NCBI GenBank assembly: GCA_903835865.1
Contig: CAILON010000419.1
Coordinates: 1 to 8,196, forward strand
Length of the DNA: 8,196 bases
Direction of reading: 5' to 3'
From: an uncultured beta proteobacterium
GTDB lineage: Bacteria > Pseudomonadota > Gammaproteobacteria > Burkholderiales > Burkholderiaceae
Of this stretch, positions 1 through 8,196 are shown in pieces. A program made the position numbers and the translations under genes. Within the stretch, counting starts at the first letter, position 1, and each line of letters begins with the position of its first letter. The notes beneath the pieces were generated by a model. It was not told the origin of the DNA, ran no database searches, and saw only the letters and a program-made list of their open reading frames with translations.

Positions 1-351
1 AAGTTTGATCACTGAGCGCTCGCACTGTAATGGCGCAATGATTTGAGCCCCAGTTTCCACCGCTTTTTCCACAATCCAATCCATTTTGTCCCCACCAGCC
101 AGTCCTTGGGCCAAAGTAATGGCATATGGGGTCTCACGATGGGTATCGATGCGGATATTGCAAAGCTCAGCTTGCCCAGTTTTTCTGCTCAAAGAGAGGA
201 GTGTGGCCTCTCCAATCTGGCCATTTCCATCAAATACCGGGAAGGTTTCCCCGATTTGGACACGCCGAACTCGTAAATGGTGGGCGACCTCTGGGGTGAG
301 GATGTTTGGCTTTTGGGAATCCCATGGTCCGGGAAGATAAAATTGAGGCAT
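1..351 (-). CDS. rsmE: 16S rRNA (uracil-1498-N3)-methyltransferase RsmE, N-terminal part
   Basis: Partial gene; 117 codons are visible and the 3' part lies beyond the left edge. The protein starts [10 protein letters not shown], continues with the HHLRVRRV motif (about residues 24-31) of the PUA-like RNA-binding domain, and at about residues 82-116 shows the RsmE signature: an [12 protein letters not shown] stretch, an EKAVETGA stretch and a final ERSVIKL. These mark the entry into the SPOUT (trefoil-knot) methyltransferase domain. RsmE enzymes use S-adenosylmethionine to methylate N3 of U1498 in 16S rRNA of the 30S subunit; the family is about 240-250 residues, so roughly half is present. 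The ATG at 351-349 gives the normal family N-terminus. No Shine-Dalgarno precedes it, and a -10-like box ends 6 nt upstream, so leaderless translation is possible. It diverges from tkt with 44 bp between the starts. Family assignment is firm; the missing half cannot be judged. Confidence 0.93.
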   Translation of the reverse strand, partial: MPQFYLPGPWDSQKPNILTPEVAHHLRVRRVQIGETFPVFDGNGQIGEATLLSLSRKTGQAELCNIRIDTHRETPYAITLAQGLAGGDKMDWIVEKAVETGAQIIAPLQCERSVIKL

Positions 352-357
352 TACTGA

Positions 358-363
358 AATATA
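358..363 (-). promoter_or_regulatory. Candidate -10 box for rsmE
   Basis: Read on the minus strand, TATATT (4 of 6 strongly conserved -10 positions including TA..​.T) lies exactly 6 nt before the rsmE ATG. Normal spacing would place the transcription start on the A of that ATG. No good -35 element is visible 16-18 nt further upstream, so this is a weak, composition-compatible call in an A/T-rich 44-bp gap. Confidence 0.25.
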
Positions 364-395
364 GCCAATTTATTTTCCTCGAGACCACTTTTACG

Positions 396-2390
396 ATGTC
401 AAACCTTCAAATTCGCATGGCGAATGCTATTCGCGCCTTATCCATGGATGCAGTACAACAGGCTAACTCAGGACACCCTGGTATGCCAATGGGTATGGCA
501 GACATCGCCGTTGGCCTTTGGAATGAGCACTTGCAACATAACCCAACTGATCCACATTGGATAAATCGCGATCGCTTTGTTTTATCTAACGGTCACGGTT
601 CGATGTTGTTGTATTCACTCTTGCATCTATCAGGTTATGACTTGCCGATTGAAGAGTTGAAAAATTTTCGTCAGTTGCATAGCAAAACGCCTGGTCATCC
701 GGAGTATGGAATTACGCCGGGCATTGAAACCACTACTGGTCCATTAGGGCAGGGCATTTCTAACGCAGTGGGTATGGCGCTTGCTGAAAAATTACTCGCC
801 GAAGAATTTAATCGTCCAGGTCACAAGATTGTTGATCACTACACCTATGTATTTTTAGGTGACGGTTGTTTGATGGAAGGCATTAGTCATGAAGTATGTT
901 CATTAGCCGGCACCTTAAAGCTCAATAAGTTAATTGCATTGTGGGATGACAACGGCATCTCGATTGATGGCAAAGTAGTTTCTTGGTTTAACGAAGACAC
1001 ACCAAAACGTTTTGAAGCCTATGGCTGGAACGTGATTCGTGATGTGGATGGCCATGATGCGGAAGCCATATCTGCTGCTATTGTCAAAGCGAAGAAGAGT
1101 GACAAGCCGACATTAATTTGCTGTAAGACTGCTATTGGCAAGGGCTCGCCCAATATGGCTGGGAGCGATAAAGTGCACGGTTCACCACTGGGTGCAACTG
1201 AAATTGCTGCGACTCGCGTTGCCATGAATTGGCCTTATGCACCTTTTGAAATTCCAAAAGATATTTATGCGGCCTGGGATTTCAAAAAGCGTGGTCAGGC
1301 ACTTGAGCATGATTGGAATAAACAATTCCAAGCCTACAAAAATAAATATCCTGAACTCGCCTCTGAATTACAACGTCGCATGCAAGGCGATCTATCAAAA
1401 GATTTTTCAGCAACGCTAGACGCCTATCTAAAAACTTGTGAAGCAAAAGCGGAAACAGTAGCCACTCGCAAAGCCAGTCAAAATGCGATTGAGGCATTGG
1501 CGCCGGCTGTTCCAGAATTTATGGGCGGCTCAGCTGACTTAACTGGCTCAAACTTAACCAATTGGTCTACCTGTAAAGCAGTGCGTGGCAATCAATGGGG
1601 TAATCACATTAACTATGGTGTGCGTGAATTCGGTATGAGCGCCATCATGAATGGGATTGCGTTGCACGGTGGGTACATTCCGTTTGGTGGTACTTTCTTA
1701 ACCTTCTCAGATTACAGTCGTAATGCTCTGCGCATGGCTGCCTTGATGAAGCTTCGCAGTATTTTTGTCTTTACCCATGACTCGATTGGCTTGGGTGAAG
1801 ATGGCCCTACCCACCAATCAGTAGAGCAGGTAGCTAGTCTGCGTTTGATCCCGAACCTCATGGTTTGGAGGCCTTGTGACACTACCGAGAGTGCGGTTGC
1901 TTGGGGTGCGGCAGTAGAGCGCAAGAATGGTCCAAGTGCCTTGATCTTTAGCCGCCAGAATTGCCCATTTGTCTCACGTAGCGCTGCTCAAATTAAAGAG
2001 ATTGCTCGCGGTGGATATGTATTGCGAGATCCAAGGTCGACCAAAATTGATGCGGTCATTATTGCTACTGGCTCCGAAATTGCCCTGGCATTGCAGACTG
2101 CAGCGCAATTAGAAAAAGAGGGCTTGGGTGTGCGGATAGTTTCAATGCCATCAACAACCGTCTTTGATCAACAAGATGCTGCCTATAAAGCAAAAGTATT
2201 ACCAGCCAACGTGCCACGTATTGCAGTTGAGGCAGGTGTGAGTGATTTCTGGTGGAAGTATGGATGCGCAGCCGTACATGGCGTAGATACGTTTGGTGAG
2301 TCGGCACCAGCGCCACAGTTATATGAATATTTTGGTTTAACTGCAGATCAGATTGCAAAGACGGTTAAGCAATGTATCGCTCAGAAATAA
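396..2390 (+). CDS. tkt: Transketolase
   Basis: Thiamine-diphosphate enzyme moving two-carbon ketol units between sugar phosphates in the cytoplasm (pentose phosphate pathway; also erythrose-4-phosphate supply). The 664-residue protein matches the usual bacterial length (E. coli TktA 663). Seen in order: SGHPG with His27; NGHGS with His67; PGHPE with His101; the ThDP motif from GDG (155-157) to DDNG (184-187); HGSPLG with His261; REFGM with catalytic Glu411; the aromatic pocket TFLTFSDY (433-440); EDGPTHQS with Asp469 and His473; and FSR with Arg520. The C-terminal domain is intact. An in-frame ATG at 306 would add 30 residues, but these are antisense to rsmE and unlike the family; [13 protein letters not shown] from 396 is the standard N-terminus. 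The Shine-Dalgarno is weak. gap follows 38 bp downstream with no terminator between, suggesting cotranscription. Identity is certain; tkt versus tktA naming is arbitrary. Confidence 0.97.
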   Translation: MSNLQIRMANAIRALSMDAVQQANSGHPGMPMGMADIAVGLWNEHLQHNPTDPHWINRDRFVLSNGHGSMLLYSLLHLSGYDLPIEELKNFRQLHSKTPGHPEYGITPGIETTTGPLGQGISNAVGMALAEKLLAEEFNRPGHKIVDHYTYVFLGDGCLMEGISHEVCSLAGTLKLNKLIALWDDNGISIDGKVVSWFNEDTPKRFEAYGWNVIRDVDGHDAEAISAAIVKAKKSDKPTLICCKTAIGKGSPNMAGSDKVHGSPLGATEIAATRVAMNWPYAPFEIPKDIYAAWDFKKRGQALEHDWNKQFQAYKNKYPELASELQRRMQGDLSKDFSATLDAYLKTCEAKAETVATRKASQNAIEALAPAVPEFMGGSADLTGSNLTNWSTCKAVRGNQWGNHINYGVREFGMSAIMNGIALHGGYIPFGGTFLTFSDYSRNALRMAALMKLRSIFVFTHDSIGLGEDGPTHQSVEQVASLRLIPNLMVWRPCDTTESAVAWGAAVERKNGPSALIFSRQNCPFVSRSAAQIKEIARGGYVLRDPRSTKIDAVIIATGSEIALALQTAAQLEKEGLGVRIVSMPSTTVFDQQDAAYKAKVLPANVPRIAVEAGVSDFWWKYGCAAVHGVDTFGESAPAPQLYEYFGLTADQIAKTVKQCIAQK

Positions 2391-2416
2391 AGCTTCACTA
2401 AAGAATTTATATTTGT

Positions 2417-2423
2417 AAGGGGA
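2417..2423 (+). promoter_or_regulatory. Ribosome binding site of gap
   Basis: AAGGGGA sits 5 nt before the ATG at 2429. It is the clearest Shine-Dalgarno in the window and fixes the gap start, in keeping with a highly translated glycolytic enzyme. Confidence 0.7.
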
Positions 2424-2428
2424 ATGGA

Positions 2429-3457
2429 ATGACAATTCGTGTCGCAATTAATGGTTATGGACGTATTGGCCGCATGGTTTTGCGTGCTTTGTATGAAGAT
2501 CAAGTCAATGGCAAGCCAAGACGGGATATCAAGATTGTGGCGATTAATGCCATGGGTGATATCGACATCAATGCCCATTTAACCCAATATGACTCAGCAC
2601 ATGGCCGCTTCCCTGCTGAAGTCAAAGTAGACGGTGATTGCATGGTGGTGAATGGCGATCGCATCAAAATGTTTTCAACTCGCAACCCTTTAGAAACTCC
2701 ATGGGGCGAGTTAGGTGTGGATTTGGTTTTAGAGTGCTCAGGCAAATTTACTTCCAAAGAAAAAGCCATGGTTCACATTTCTCAGGGCGCAAAGAAAGTG
2801 TTGATTTCTGCTCCTGGTGAAAACGATGTGGACGCCACCATTGTGTATGGCGTCAATCAAAATGTTTTAAAAGCCAGTGATGTGGTTGTCTCCAATGCCA
2901 GTTGTACTACCAACTGCTTGGCTCCACTAGTTAAGCCATTGTTAGAAAAAATTGGTATTGAATCCGGCTTGATGACGACGATCCATGCATTTACCAATGA
3001 TCAAGTATTAACAGACGTGTATCACAAGGACATGCGCCGCGCGCGTTCAGCAGTGACCAGCATGATTCCAGCGAAAACGGGCGCTGCTAAAGCGGTTGGC
3101 TTGGTGTTGCCAGCGCTCGCAGGTCGCTTTGATGGTTTTGCGATGCGCGTTCCAGTAATCAATGTTTCTGTTGTTGACTTAACTTTTGCTGCTAGCCGTG
3201 CCACCAGTGTGGATGAAGTCAATTCCATTTTGAAGGCTGCTAGTGAGGGTGAGCTCAAAGGTATCTTGGGCTTTAATACCTTACCTTTGGTTTCAATCGA
3301 CTTTAACCATGATCCACGTCCAAGTATTTATGATGCCTCTCAGACCCGCGTCTCTGCTGATGGCAAATTGGTCAAAGTATTGGCTTGGTATGACAATGAA
3401 TGGGGTTATTCAGTACAAATGCTGAATGCTGCTGAAGCTTTAATGGCAGTTAAGTAA
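2429..3457 (+). CDS. gap: Glyceraldehyde-3-phosphate dehydrogenase, class I
   Basis: Catalyses reversible phosphorylating oxidation of glyceraldehyde 3-phosphate to 1,3-bisphosphoglycerate; cytoplasmic tetramer in glycolysis/gluconeogenesis. The 342-residue protein has the Rossmann motif NGYGRIGR (8-15), the catalytic motif SNASCTTNC (155-163) with nucleophile Cys159, the base His186 in [10 protein letters not shown], the [12 protein letters not shown] phosphate-binding segment (203-224) and the C-terminal WYDNEWGYS (320-328). The loop after the second beta strand reads VAINAMGD (37-44): Ala41 replaces the Asp (Asp32 of the Bacillus enzyme) that binds the adenosine ribose in NAD-specific enzymes, and Val197-Tyr198 stand at the Leu187-Pro188 positions. 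Similar Asp-to-Ala changes occur in NADP-using GapB-type enzymes, so coenzyme preference is open. Erythrose-4-phosphate dehydrogenase (epd) is a less likely alternative, since the sequence around His186 is GAPDH-like. Follows tkt by 38 bp and is closed by a strong terminator. Confidence 0.95.
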   Translation: MTIRVAINGYGRIGRMVLRALYEDQVNGKPRRDIKIVAINAMGDIDINAHLTQYDSAHGRFPAEVKVDGDCMVVNGDRIKMFSTRNPLETPWGELGVDLVLECSGKFTSKEKAMVHISQGAKKVLISAPGENDVDATIVYGVNQNVLKASDVVVSNASCTTNCLAPLVKPLLEKIGIESGLMTTIHAFTNDQVLTDVYHKDMRRARSAVTSMIPAKTGAAKAVGLVLPALAGRFDGFAMRVPVINVSVVDLTFAASRATSVDEVNSILKAASEGELKGILGFNTLPLVSIDFNHDPRPSIYDASQTRVSADGKLVKVLAWYDNEWGYSVQMLNAAEALMAVK

Positions 3458-3463
3458 CTAATT

Positions 3464-3588
3464 GTTGTTAAAAGTAGCTAAAAATCAGTAAAAGTTGTTT
3501 GATTGCTGATTGCTAGTGATGTGGAAATACAAAAAGACCTCTACTTGAGGTCTTTTTTCTTTAAGAATCTTTAAAAGTTGTTAAAAGT
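3464..3588 (+). repeat. Short direct repeats flanking the gap/fur terminator
   Basis: The 12-mer GTTGTTAAAAGT occurs at 3464-3475 and again at 3577-3588. The overlapping 11-mer TAAAAGTTGTT occurs at 3489-3499 and 3572-3582, and GATTGCT is in tandem at 3501-3514. The copies surround the terminator hairpin within the 133-bp gap between gap and fur. Low complexity and A/T richness make a chance or slippage origin plausible; no function is assigned. Confidence 0.45.
3531..3558. terminator. Bidirectional intrinsic terminator between gap and fur
   Basis: An 11-bp perfect stem: AAAAAGACCTC at 3531-3541, loop TACTT at 3542-3546, GAGGTCTTTTT at 3547-3557, followed by one more T. The G/C core is GACCTC/GAGGTC, and the A-run and T-run give a U-tract on either strand. 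It lies 73 bp past the gap stop and 33 bp past the fur stop, so it can end both convergent transcripts. Confidence 0.9.
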
Positions 3589-3590
3589 GC

Positions 3591-4046
3591 TTATTTTTGC
3601 TTATTTCGGCAGTTTTTCTTCTGGCAATGGCCATACATCGCCAACGAATGCTCTTGTAAGGTAAATCCAAGCGTTTTTGCGATATCCCGCTGTCTTTTCT
3701 CAATAGCCTCATCTACAAACTCCTCCACATGACCACAATCTAGGCAAACAAGATGGTCGTGGTGATTTCCTTCGTTGAGCTCATAGATTGCTCGGCTATC
3801 GCCCTTGCTAGACTCAAAATGACTGCGCAGCAATAGGCCCGCTTGCTCAAATTGTGTCAGCACCCTATAGACGGTTGCTAAGCCGATTTCTTGATCATCC
3901 TTGGCGAGCGCCATAAAGATATCTTCAGCACTGAAATGGGTGCCCCCATTTTGATGAAAAAAATCTAAGATTTTCATGCGAGGGCCAGTAGCCTTAAGGC
4001 CGATATCTCTTAAATCTGCAGGTGATGGGTTTTGGTTCGTGGTCAT
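3591..4046 (-). CDS. fur: Ferric uptake regulator Fur
   Basis: Iron-responsive dimeric DNA-binding repressor controlling iron uptake and storage genes. The 151-residue protein has the family length (E. coli 148). Visible: N-terminal winged helix with GLKATGPRMKILDFF (16-30) and the recognition helix region EIGLATVYRVLTQFEQAG (53-70); the HHDHLVCLDCG metal motif (95-105) with His96, His98, Cys101 and Cys104; the dimerisation helix around EAIEKRQRDIAKTLGF; and a second C-terminal pair Cys141 and Cys146 for structural zinc. His37 and Glu89 complete the expected metal-site set. The start at 4046 gives the usual short N-terminal arm; in-frame ATGs at 4091 and 4217 would add 15 or 57 residues running into the bamE leader and are unlike Fur. 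A few extra residues (SSKGDSRA, 79-86) relative to E. coli are common in betaproteobacteria. It diverges from the bamE-type gene and converges with gap. Identity is very secure; the Shine-Dalgarno is weak. Confidence 0.96.
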   Translation of the reverse strand: MTTNQNPSPADLRDIGLKATGPRMKILDFFHQNGGTHFSAEDIFMALAKDDQEIGLATVYRVLTQFEQAGLLLRSHFESSKGDSRAIYELNEGNHHDHLVCLDCGHVEEFVDEAIEKRQRDIAKTLGFTLQEHSLAMYGHCQKKNCRNKQK

Positions 4047-4072
4047 GGCTTTGCGAGCTAAAATCAATGTCT

Positions 4073-4080
4073 TAATGATA
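4073..4080 (+). promoter_or_regulatory. Possible half Fur box upstream of fur and bamE
   Basis: TAATGATA matches positions 3-10 of the classical 19-bp Fur box exactly, but the second half-site is not conserved. It lies 27 nt upstream of the fur start and 10 nt before the chosen bamE start, where binding could affect both. An 8-bp A/T-rich match is expected by chance fairly often, so autoregulation is only a suggestion. Confidence 0.15.
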
Positions 4081-4089
4081 CGGCCAGCC

Positions 4090-4779
4090 ATGCAAAATTG
4101 CCTTGTACTTTTTAGTCGGTTTTTGAACCCCATTTTTAAGGGGGTTTCTACCCCCTCTCGGGCGGGTTTGATGACACTCGCATGTATTGGCTTATTAGGC
4201 GGCTGCACTTCTGCCATTGATGATCATCAACGCGCTTGGATGAATACGATTTTTAGGCCCTATGTTCCCGATGTAGTCCAAGGGAACTTCATTTCTAGTG
4301 AGCAATACGCCAAATTGAAATTAGGCATGACTCGTGAACAGGTACGGCAAGTTTTAGGCACACCTTTGTTGGCCAGCTACTTTCATGCGAATCGCTGGGA
4401 CTATGTTTTTGAATTTAAGAGGTCAGGTCAACGGATAGGAAGCGAACGTCGTGTGACTGTCTATTTCGAAGGCGATAAATTGGTGAAGTTTGACGGTGAT
4501 GCTTTGCCAACTGAAGTAGAAATGGTTGCAGAGATTGATGACTATGCGAAACAAAAACGCTCATTTTGGGAATTCTTTACAGGTAACAATAAGCCTCCTG
4601 TAACGCGGCCTTTGCAACAACCAGAAGTATTGGTTCCTAGCCCAACCAATAATGCCGCGCCCGAACCTAAGTCTGTTGATATTCCTGCTCCCCAATCTGC
4701 TGATAGCGCACCACCGACCACGAATATGGCTACGGAATCACCTGGCTCTGACAAGCCAACCCCACTAAAAACTCAGTAA
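4090..4779 (+). CDS. bamE: BamE/OmlA (SmpA family) outer-membrane lipoprotein with Pro-rich tail
   Basis: Lipoprotein subunit of the BAM complex that inserts beta-barrel proteins into the outer membrane. With the ATG at 4090 the protein is 229 residues: a signal peptide with Arg/Lys before a hydrophobic stretch ending in lipobox LGGC with Cys39 (Thr at +2, so no inner-membrane retention Asp); then the SmpA/OmlA domain with LKLGMTREQVRQVLGTP (76-92), HANRWDYVF (99-107) and a VTVYFEGDKLVKFDGD strand pair (about 122-137). From about residue 164 a 66-residue tail holds 15 prolines and looks disordered; E. coli BamE (113 residues) lacks it. The start is uncertain: ATG at 4171 leaves only 11 residues before the Cys and no positive charge, ATG at 4075 and TTG at 4123 are also in frame, and none has a good Shine-Dalgarno. 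It is divergent from fur, and dapB follows after 58 bp. The family call is firm. Confidence 0.88.
   Translation: MQNCLVLFSRFLNPIFKGVSTPSRAGLMTLACIGLLGGCTSAIDDHQRAWMNTIFRPYVPDVVQGNFISSEQYAKLKLGMTREQVRQVLGTPLLASYFHANRWDYVFEFKRSGQRIGSERRVTVYFEGDKLVKFDGDALPTEVEMVAEIDDYAKQKRSFWEFFTGNNKPPVTRPLQQPEVLVPSPTNNAAPEPKSVDIPAPQSADSAPPTTNMATESPGSDKPTPLKTQ
4126..4155 (+). other. Two competing G/C hairpins in the bamE 5' region
   Basis: AACCCC at 4126-4131 can pair with GGGGTT at 4141-4146, while GGGGG at 4140-4144 can instead pair with CCCCC at 4151-4155. The two stems share the G-run and exclude each other. They fall inside the signal-peptide codons if translation starts at 4090, or in the leader if it starts at 4171. 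Neither has a U-tract, so neither is an intrinsic terminator. Confidence 0.3.
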
Positions 4780-4837
4780 ACAGAACTCAAGGGTTGTAGT
4801 TCGTACTTAATACTTTAATGACAGAGCGAAGAAATTC

Positions 4838-5641
4838 ATGATGAAGATTGCAATAGCTGGAGCTACTGGTCGCATGGGTAAGATGCTGATCGAAGCGGTT
4901 CTCAATACTCCTGATGCTCAGTTGGTAGGAGCCCTAGAGCATTCCTCATGCCCATTACTGGGTGAGGATGCCGCTGGTTTCTTGGGTAAAAAAACGGGTG
5001 TATTGATTTCTGCAGATGTAGCACAAGTTCTTACTGGTGCTCAGTTTTTGATCGATTTCACCAGGCCCGAAGGGACGATGGCCCATTTGGCAGTAGCTGA
5101 AAAAACAGGTACCAAGATGGTGATTGGTACAACCGGTTTTAGCGTTGAGCAAATTGCAACACTCAAAGCAGTTTCGTCAAAATTAGCGATAGTGTTTGCG
5201 CCCAATATGAGTGTTGGCGTGAATGCCACATTCAAGTTGCTGGAAATGGCCGCAAAAATATTGAATGAAGGTTATGACATTGAGATCATCGAAGCGCATC
5301 ACCGCCATAAGGTAGACGCCCCTTCAGGGACTGCTCTTAAGATGGGCGAAGTCATTGCACAAGCCCTAGGTGAGAAGTTAGATGATGTCGCAGTGTATGC
5401 ACGTGAAGGCCATACGGGCGAACGCAAAGAAGGCACGATTGGTTTTGCGACCATTCGTGGTGGCGATATTGTGGGCGACCATACCGTTTTGTTTGCGGGT
5501 GAGGGCGAACGGATTGAGATTAGTCATAAATCCTCCAGTCGTCAGTCTTATGCGCAAGGATCTTTGCGCGCAGCACGTTTCTTACAAAACCAAGCATCTG
5601 GCCTTTATGACATGCAAGATGTTTTGGGTTTGCGCAAGTAA
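4838..5641 (+). CDS. dapB: 4-hydroxy-tetrahydrodipicolinate reductase
   Basis: NAD(P)H-dependent reductase of the diaminopimelate/lysine pathway, making tetrahydrodipicolinate in the cytoplasm for lysine and peptidoglycan. The 267-residue protein (E. coli 273) has the dinucleotide-binding motif GATGRMG (8-14), the FTRPEGT segment (74-80), GTTGF (97-101), APNMSVGVN (121-129), and the DapB signature [15 protein letters not shown] (152-166) holding catalytic His154 and Lys158. The C-terminal half ([23 protein letters not shown]) is typical. At the coenzyme loop it reads ALEH (32-35), with His35 where E. coli has Arg39, which contacts the NADPH 2'-phosphate. Adjacent ATG codons at 4838 and 4841 leave a one-residue start ambiguity; a modest GAG/GAAGA purine stretch lies at 4824-4832. 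The gene lies between bamE (58 bp) and leuS (37 bp) and is probably cotranscribed with them. Confidence 0.96.
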   Translation: MMKIAIAGATGRMGKMLIEAVLNTPDAQLVGALEHSSCPLLGEDAAGFLGKKTGVLISADVAQVLTGAQFLIDFTRPEGTMAHLAVAEKTGTKMVIGTTGFSVEQIATLKAVSSKLAIVFAPNMSVGVNATFKLLEMAAKILNEGYDIEIIEAHHRHKVDAPSGTALKMGEVIAQALGEKLDDVAVYAREGHTGERKEGTIGFATIRGGDIVGDHTVLFAGEGERIEISHKSSSRQSYAQGSLRAARFLQNQASGLYDMQDVLGLRK

Positions 5642-5663
5642 TTGAATTCATATTGATAGAAGA

Positions 5664-5669
5664 AAAGAG
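5664..5669 (+). promoter_or_regulatory. Ribosome binding site of leuS
   Basis: AAAGAG ends 9 nt before the ATG at 5679, inside the 37-bp dapB-leuS gap. It is a moderate purine-rich match that supports this ATG as the leuS start. Confidence 0.45.
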
Positions 5670-5678
5670 CTGTATTAG

Positions 5679-8196
<2,518 letters not shown>

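Noticed and set aside
43..340. Plus-strand open frames across the rsmE region
   Set aside because: They are antisense to a clearly recognisable RsmE coding sequence and show no family features.
306..395. In-frame ATG 30 codons upstream of the chosen tkt start
   Set aside because: The extension lies mostly over rsmE codons on the other strand and does not resemble transketolase; the family N-terminus begins at 396.
2408..2413. TATATT as a separate gap promoter -10 box
   Set aside because: No -35 element at suitable spacing; the tkt-gap gap is 38 bp and A/T-rich, so cotranscription is the simpler reading.
4783..4802. GAACT...AGTTC inverted repeat after the bamE stop
   Set aside because: Only 5 bp with a 10-nt loop and no following T-run; too weak for a terminator and consistent with chance.

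Overview
The window is a compact stretch of housekeeping genes from a bacterial chromosome. Protein style (Fur and BamE of the betaproteobacterial type, a zinc-type LeuRS), moderate GC and gene order suggest a betaproteobacterium of order Burkholderiales, most likely a small-genome freshwater lineage such as Polynucleobacter. That assignment is inferred from recalled family resemblance, not from a search. I see no mobile element, CRISPR array, tRNA, rRNA or foreign-looking island.

Layout. Left edge: the 5' part of rsmE (minus strand, cut by the window) diverges from tkt across only 44 bp. tkt (transketolase) and gap (class I glyceraldehyde-3-phosphate dehydrogenase) lie head to tail 38 bp apart and probably form one transcript, linking the pentose phosphate pathway to the triose-phosphate step of central metabolism. 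gap converges on fur (minus strand). The 133-bp gap between them holds one strong A/T-flanked hairpin that can terminate transcription from both sides. fur diverges from a bamE/omlA-type outer-membrane lipoprotein gene, followed on the plus strand by dapB (lysine/diaminopimelate synthesis) and leuS (leucyl-tRNA synthetase, cut by the right edge). Spacings of 58 and 37 bp make bamE-dapB-leuS a plausible operon.

Most of the window is ordinary. The points worth a second look are: (1) the GAPDH has Ala where NAD-specific enzymes carry the Asp that binds the adenosine ribose, so NADP use is possible; (2) rsmE has no Shine-Dalgarno and a -10-like box placed so that its mRNA could be leaderless; (3) the fur/bamE head-to-head region has overlapping candidate start codons, a half Fur box and competing G/C hairpins that make the bamE start uncertain; (4) the BamE protein has a long Pro-rich tail. 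No convincing undescribed system was found.
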